A DNA stretch of 42,492 bases from an uncultured Desulfovibrio sp. (GTDB lineage: Bacteria; Desulfobacterota; Desulfovibrionia; Desulfovibrionales; Desulfovibrionaceae): assembly GCF_944327235.1 (NCBI RefSeq), contig NZ_CALVHE010000013.1, positions 1 through 42,492 of the forward strand, written 5' to 3'. Positions 39,966-42,492 of this stretch are shown here, in pieces. A program made the translations under genes and the position numbers. Each line of letters begins with the position of its first letter. Positions within the stretch are counted from its first letter, which is position 1. Under the pieces are notes generated by a model. It ran no database searches. It saw only the letters and a list, made by a program, of their open reading frames with translations, and was not told the origin of the DNA.

Positions 39966-41051
39966 TTTCAACTTCATGCGGGCCGTGCCGTCCTTGTAGA
40001 ACGGCAGTTCCGTCACGCGGGCGGGCAGCTCCGCGCGCGCGGCCTTCACCACATAGGCGTCCGCATCGGCATGTGCGGCATCGGCCCAGGCAAAGGCGAT
40101 GACGCAGCCCAGCGACGGCGCGAAGGACCCGCTCGTCACCCGGCCCACGGGCGTGCCGTCCGGCAGGGCCAGCACGTCGCCGCCACGGGCGGCGCGGCGG
40201 CCGTCGATGACCAGCGCCAGCAGCTTTTCACGGATGGTCTGCGCACCGGCCTTGCCCACATAGTCGGCTTCGCTCGTGAGCATACGACCCATGCCCGCTT
40301 CGGCGGGATTGTGGTCTTCGTCCAGCTCGTGCCCATACAACGGCAGGCCGGACTCCAGCCGCAGGGTGTCGCGCGCGCCCAGCCCGGCGGGCTTGACCCG
40401 CGCATCCGCCAGCAGGGCCTCCCAGAAGGCGACCACCTTGTCCGCGGGCAGGTAGAGCTCAAAGCCCAGTTCGCCGGTGTAGCCGGTACGGCTCACCAGC
40501 AGGGGCGCGCCCTGCCACTGGGTACGCACGAACCCGAAATATCCGAGGTCATGGAGATCCTCTCCCAGCACGCTTTCCAGCACAACCAGGGATTCCGGCC
40601 CCTGCAGGTCTATCTTGCCCGTCTCGTCGGAAACGTCCTTCAGGCTCACCGACTGGGGCAGCCGCCCGCGCAGGGCGGCGAAGTCGGTCGCGATACAGGC
40701 GGCATTGACCACGATCATGAAGGAATCCGCCCCAAAGCGATAGACGATGCAGTCGTCCATGACGCCGCCGCGTTCGTTGAGGATGAAGCCGTAGCGGCAT
40801 TTGCCTTCCTTGAGGGTGGCAAGGTTGTGGCTGACCGCGCGGGAAAGCGCGGCATCGGCCCCTTCGCCCTCGATAAGGAATTCTCCCATGTGGCAGATGT
40901 CGAACAGTCCGGCGTGATGGCGGGTATGCTCGTGCTCCACCAGGATCCCTTCATACTGGATGGGCATGAGCCAGCCCGCGAACGGGGCCATCTTGGCGCC
41001 GCGGGCCTGATGCCAGGCGGTGAGCGGCGTTGTGCGGCATTCTTCGGCCAT
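39963..41051 (-). CDS. gcvT: Glycine cleavage system T protein (aminomethyltransferase)
   Basis: 362 residues from ATG 41051, with GAGGAGG upstream; an earlier in-frame start at 41105 is not supported. Motifs: MAPFAGWLMPIQYEG, GLFDICHMGEF (folate-site Asp/His region), ERGGVMDDCIVYRF, RTGYTGELGFELYLP, ARDTLRLESGLPLYGHELDE, and GRVTSGSFAPSLG. It releases ammonia and makes methylenetetrahydrofolate from the H-protein-bound aminomethyl group. The intergenic 39829-39962 holds only GC-rich inverted repeats and the type 1 fragment. Confidence 0.96.
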   Translation of the reverse strand: MAEECRTTPLTAWHQARGAKMAPFAGWLMPIQYEGILVEHEHTRHHAGLFDICHMGEFLIEGEGADAALSRAVSHNLATLKEGKCRYGFILNERGGVMDDCIVYRFGADSFMIVVNAACIATDFAALRGRLPQSVSLKDVSDETGKIDLQGPESLVVLESVLGEDLHDLGYFGFVRTQWQGAPLLVSRTGYTGELGFELYLPADKVVAFWEALLADARVKPAGLGARDTLRLESGLPLYGHELDEDHNPAEAGMGRMLTSEADYVGKAGAQTIREKLLALVIDGRRAARGGDVLALPDGTPVGRVTSGSFAPSLGCVIAFAWADAAHADADAYVVKAARAELPARVTELPFYKDGTARMKLK

Positions 41052-41110
41052 GAAAAACCTCCTCGGGCCACGGCCTGCCCCGCATGGCGCGGCGGGCGGC
41101 GGCAAGATCA

Positions 41111-41128
41111 GGCGCCCGGACGGGCGCC
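41111..41128. other. Perfect GC hairpin between lplA and gcvT
   Basis: GGCGCCC (41111-41117), loop GGAC, GGGCGCC (41122-41128). No T run follows on either strand, so it is not a standard terminator. I see no glycine-riboswitch core in 41052-41212. Confidence 0.5.
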
Positions 41129-41212
41129 GCTGATGGCATATTTTCCAGATACGCTATCCGAAAACATCCCCTGCCACAAGCCCGTCGGCCCGTTTGGGTA
41201 ATGCATCTTTCG

Positions 41213-42205
41213 TCACCCGTGCGTGAAGAAGTTTTGCATGACCTCAGGATCGCAGCCGCTGAAACACGCTTCCCAGTCCACGTCCCGCACGGCCTGCCGC
41301 AGGGCCTGCGGCTCATCCCGCACGCCCGTGAGACGATCTTCCAGCTCCCGCACGTCCGCCGCCGCAAAAAAATCGCCGTGGATGCGGCAGCTCTCGATGA
41401 CGCCCTTCCGCACGTCCAGCAGCACGTCCACAAGGCCCCACGGGAAACGCTGCCGCCGTCTTTCGCTGAAGGCCGGGGAGCGGCCGAAATTCCATTCCCA
41501 GGTCCGGTATTTTTCTTCCGCCAGCCGTTCCGCCTCCCGCAGCGCGTCCTCCGGCACGTCCCGCGGGACGCTCTCCGGCGCGCAGCAGGCGGCCAGCGCC
41601 GCCCGCAGGTCATCCATCGTGCTGCCGGGCTGCCAGCACTCGCTGATATTGGTCACCCGCGCCCAGACCGAGGCGACCCCCTTGGAGCGGTATTTTTCCG
41701 GGTCCACGCTGAGCGCCGCCAGCATGTCCTCGAAATCCAGATCCACCAGCAGCGTCCCGTGGTGCAGCACCCGGCCCGCGCGCAGGGACTGGGCGCTGCC
41801 GGAGATCTTGCGGCCCCCGGTCTCAAGGTCGTTGCGTCCCGTCAGCCGAGCCGCCACGCCGAGCCGCGCCAACGCCGCGCACACTGGTTCCAGATAGCGG
41901 GCAAAGTCCACCCTGCTCCGCTCCGGCGCGTATTCCATGAAGGAAAAATTCAGATTGCCCAGATCATGGTACACCGCCCCGCCGCCCGTATTGCGCCGCA
42001 CCACGGGCAGTTTGCGCTCCGCCAGCCAGGCCGTGTCCACCTCTTCCCAGGTATTCTGATGCCGCCCCACGATGACCGAGGGGGCGTTCTGCCAGAGCAG
42101 GAAACAGCCCGGGAAGTCCGGCCCCAACCGACGGTACAGCACTTCCTCCAAAGCCAGATTCAGGGCCGGATCCGTCTGCCTGATGGAATAACATTGCATG
42201 GACAT
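41213..42205 (-). CDS. lplA: Lipoate-protein ligase A family protein
   Basis: 330 residues, ATG 42205 with GGAGAG upstream. Motifs: ALNLALEEVLY, VIVGRHQNTWEEVD, the lipoate-binding RRNTGGGAVYHDLGNLNFSF, GRNDLETGGRKISGSAQ with the catalytic Lys, and a C-terminal accessory domain (EEKYRTWEWNFGRSPAFSER). It activates free lipoate with ATP and attaches it to lipoyl proteins. As first gene of the gcv cluster its likely client is GcvH. The 161-base gap to gcvT leaves open whether they share one transcript. Confidence 0.93.
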   Translation of the reverse strand: MSMQCYSIRQTDPALNLALEEVLYRRLGPDFPGCFLLWQNAPSVIVGRHQNTWEEVDTAWLAERKLPVVRRNTGGGAVYHDLGNLNFSFMEYAPERSRVDFARYLEPVCAALARLGVAARLTGRNDLETGGRKISGSAQSLRAGRVLHHGTLLVDLDFEDMLAALSVDPEKYRSKGVASVWARVTNISECWQPGSTMDDLRAALAACCAPESVPRDVPEDALREAERLAEEKYRTWEWNFGRSPAFSERRRQRFPWGLVDVLLDVRKGVIESCRIHGDFFAAADVRELEDRLTGVRDEPQALRQAVRDVDWEACFSGCDPEVMQNFFTHG

Positions 42206-42249
42206 GGCTGCTCTCTCCTTCCCGGTACGCGGCGCATCATATTTTTTGA

Positions 42250-42291
42250 GGGGAGAGGCCCCCCCTCATGCGGGAGGGGTTCCTCTTCCCC
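42250..42291. other. Long GC-rich inverted repeat upstream of lplA
   Basis: GGGGAGAGG (42250-42258) can pair with CCTCTTCCCC (42282-42291) with one bulge, and an inner CCCCTC/GAGGGG stem closes on ATGC. The T run lies on the wrong side for a terminator in both directions. It is 45 bases upstream of the lplA start and could be a structured leader or mark the edge of the inserted DNA to its right. Confidence 0.45.
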
Positions 42292-42310
42292 CCAACCAAT
42301 CAACGAATGA

Positions 42311-42492
42311 TGTCAACAGGCCCTAATTGTTGTGTTCCGATAGGTTGTTCACCCTTTCCTCATTCGGTAAGTTGGAAGTTACCAGACAAACCAACAAACG
42401 AGCGAGGAAAAGGGGGAACAGCCATAAGAATGCCAAACTTACGCCCAGAGGTCGAGAGGAAATGGTTCGGCGGATGGACAGTATGCCCGCCG
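42311..42492 (+). mobile_element. Left end of a probable IS481-family insertion sequence, cut by window
   Basis: From about 42311 (TGTCAACAGG) the sequence becomes less GC-rich than the genes to the left and encodes the start of a transposase. The exact left terminus is a guess because the right end and target duplication are outside the window. Confidence 0.5.
42372..42492 (+). CDS. IS481-family transposase, N-terminal part
   Basis: The frame reads HKNAKLTPRGREEMVRRMDS near its visible end, a characteristic N-terminus of IS481-family DDE transposases, just before the expected helix-turn-helix. It runs off the window. There is no ATG at the expected place. A strong purine-rich ribosome site (42408-42418) is followed by AGC CAT AAG rather than a start codon, and the nearest alternative in frame is TTG at 42372. 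The start codon may be non-standard or lost. Confidence 0.5.
   Translation, partial: MEVTRQTNKRARKRGNSHKNAKLTPRGREEMVRRMDSMPA

Noticed and set aside
41052..41212. Glycine riboswitch upstream of gcvT
   Set aside because: No tandem aptamer-like conserved core was seen by eye; only a simple GC hairpin is present.
42250..42291. Rho-independent terminator near the right edge
   Set aside because: The hairpin is strong, but the T run precedes it on the + strand and becomes an A run after it on the - strand.

Overview
The window is about 42.5 kb of GC-rich bacterial DNA. Gene content (split glycine decarboxylase gcvPA/gcvPB, hypAB, an AmrS-type radical SAM enzyme, a 17-gene type VI secretion locus) and protein style fit a sulfate-reducing deltaproteobacterium of the Desulfovibrionaceae. 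That assignment is an inference from gene content; no rRNA or other taxonomic marker is present.

Layout. (1) 1-987: 3' part of a Sel1-repeat gene, ending in a strong terminator. (2) 1312-23617, + strand: one long, tightly packed type VI secretion system (T6SS) operon in the order tssA, tssB, tssC, tssE, tssF, tssG, tssH(clpV), a sigma-54 activator of the VasH type, an FHA protein (tagH/fha), tssJ, tssK, tssL, tssM, a lytic transglycosylase lipoprotein, a PP2C phosphatase (pppA type), a Ser/Thr kinase (ppkA type) and an unrecognised 258-residue protein. Many junctions are ATGA/GTGA stop-start overlaps. The sheath, baseplate, ClpV and membrane complex are complete, but the tube (Hcp/TssD), spike (VgrG/TssI), PAAR and obvious effectors are absent. 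(3) 23618-24042: bidirectional terminator flanked by two copies of an interspersed repeat. (4) 24043-25650, - strand: AMIN-domain protein and a TPR protein. (5) 25737-27344, + strand: hypA, hypB and a secreted Pro-rich protein. (6) 27876-32097, - strand: a secreted protein of unknown function, a nucleoside deoxyribosyltransferase-like protein, a corrinoid adenosyltransferase, an AmrS-type radical SAM enzyme and a secreted Pro/Gly/Tyr-repeat protein. (7) purM (+), a YbaK/ProX-type deacylase (+) and a membrane diguanylate cyclase (-). (8) 36600-42205, - strand: lplA, gcvT, gcvH, gcvPA, gcvPB, i.e. the glycine cleavage system without its L protein but with a lipoate ligase that could charge GcvH. 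(9) The right edge enters what looks like an IS481-family insertion sequence.

How the parts work together. The T6SS operon carries its own phospho-switch (kinase, phosphatase, FHA reader) and a transcriptional activator. The activator probably acts on hcp/vgrG loci elsewhere, because the operon's own upstream region shows an AT-rich sigma-70-like promoter rather than a clear sigma-54 site. A lytic transglycosylase right after tssM, beside a TssL with no peptidoglycan-binding domain, suggests local wall remodelling for the membrane complex.

The least explained feature is a family of MITE-like intergenic repeats that occurs at least seven times between 23.6 and 40.0 kb and never inside the T6SS operon. 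Two element types share AGAGC/GCTCT ends. One type (about 150 bp) contains three consecutive hairpins and occurs in three different arrangements relative to the other. The other type ends exactly on stop codons. The second candidate for something undescribed is the last gene of the T6SS operon.
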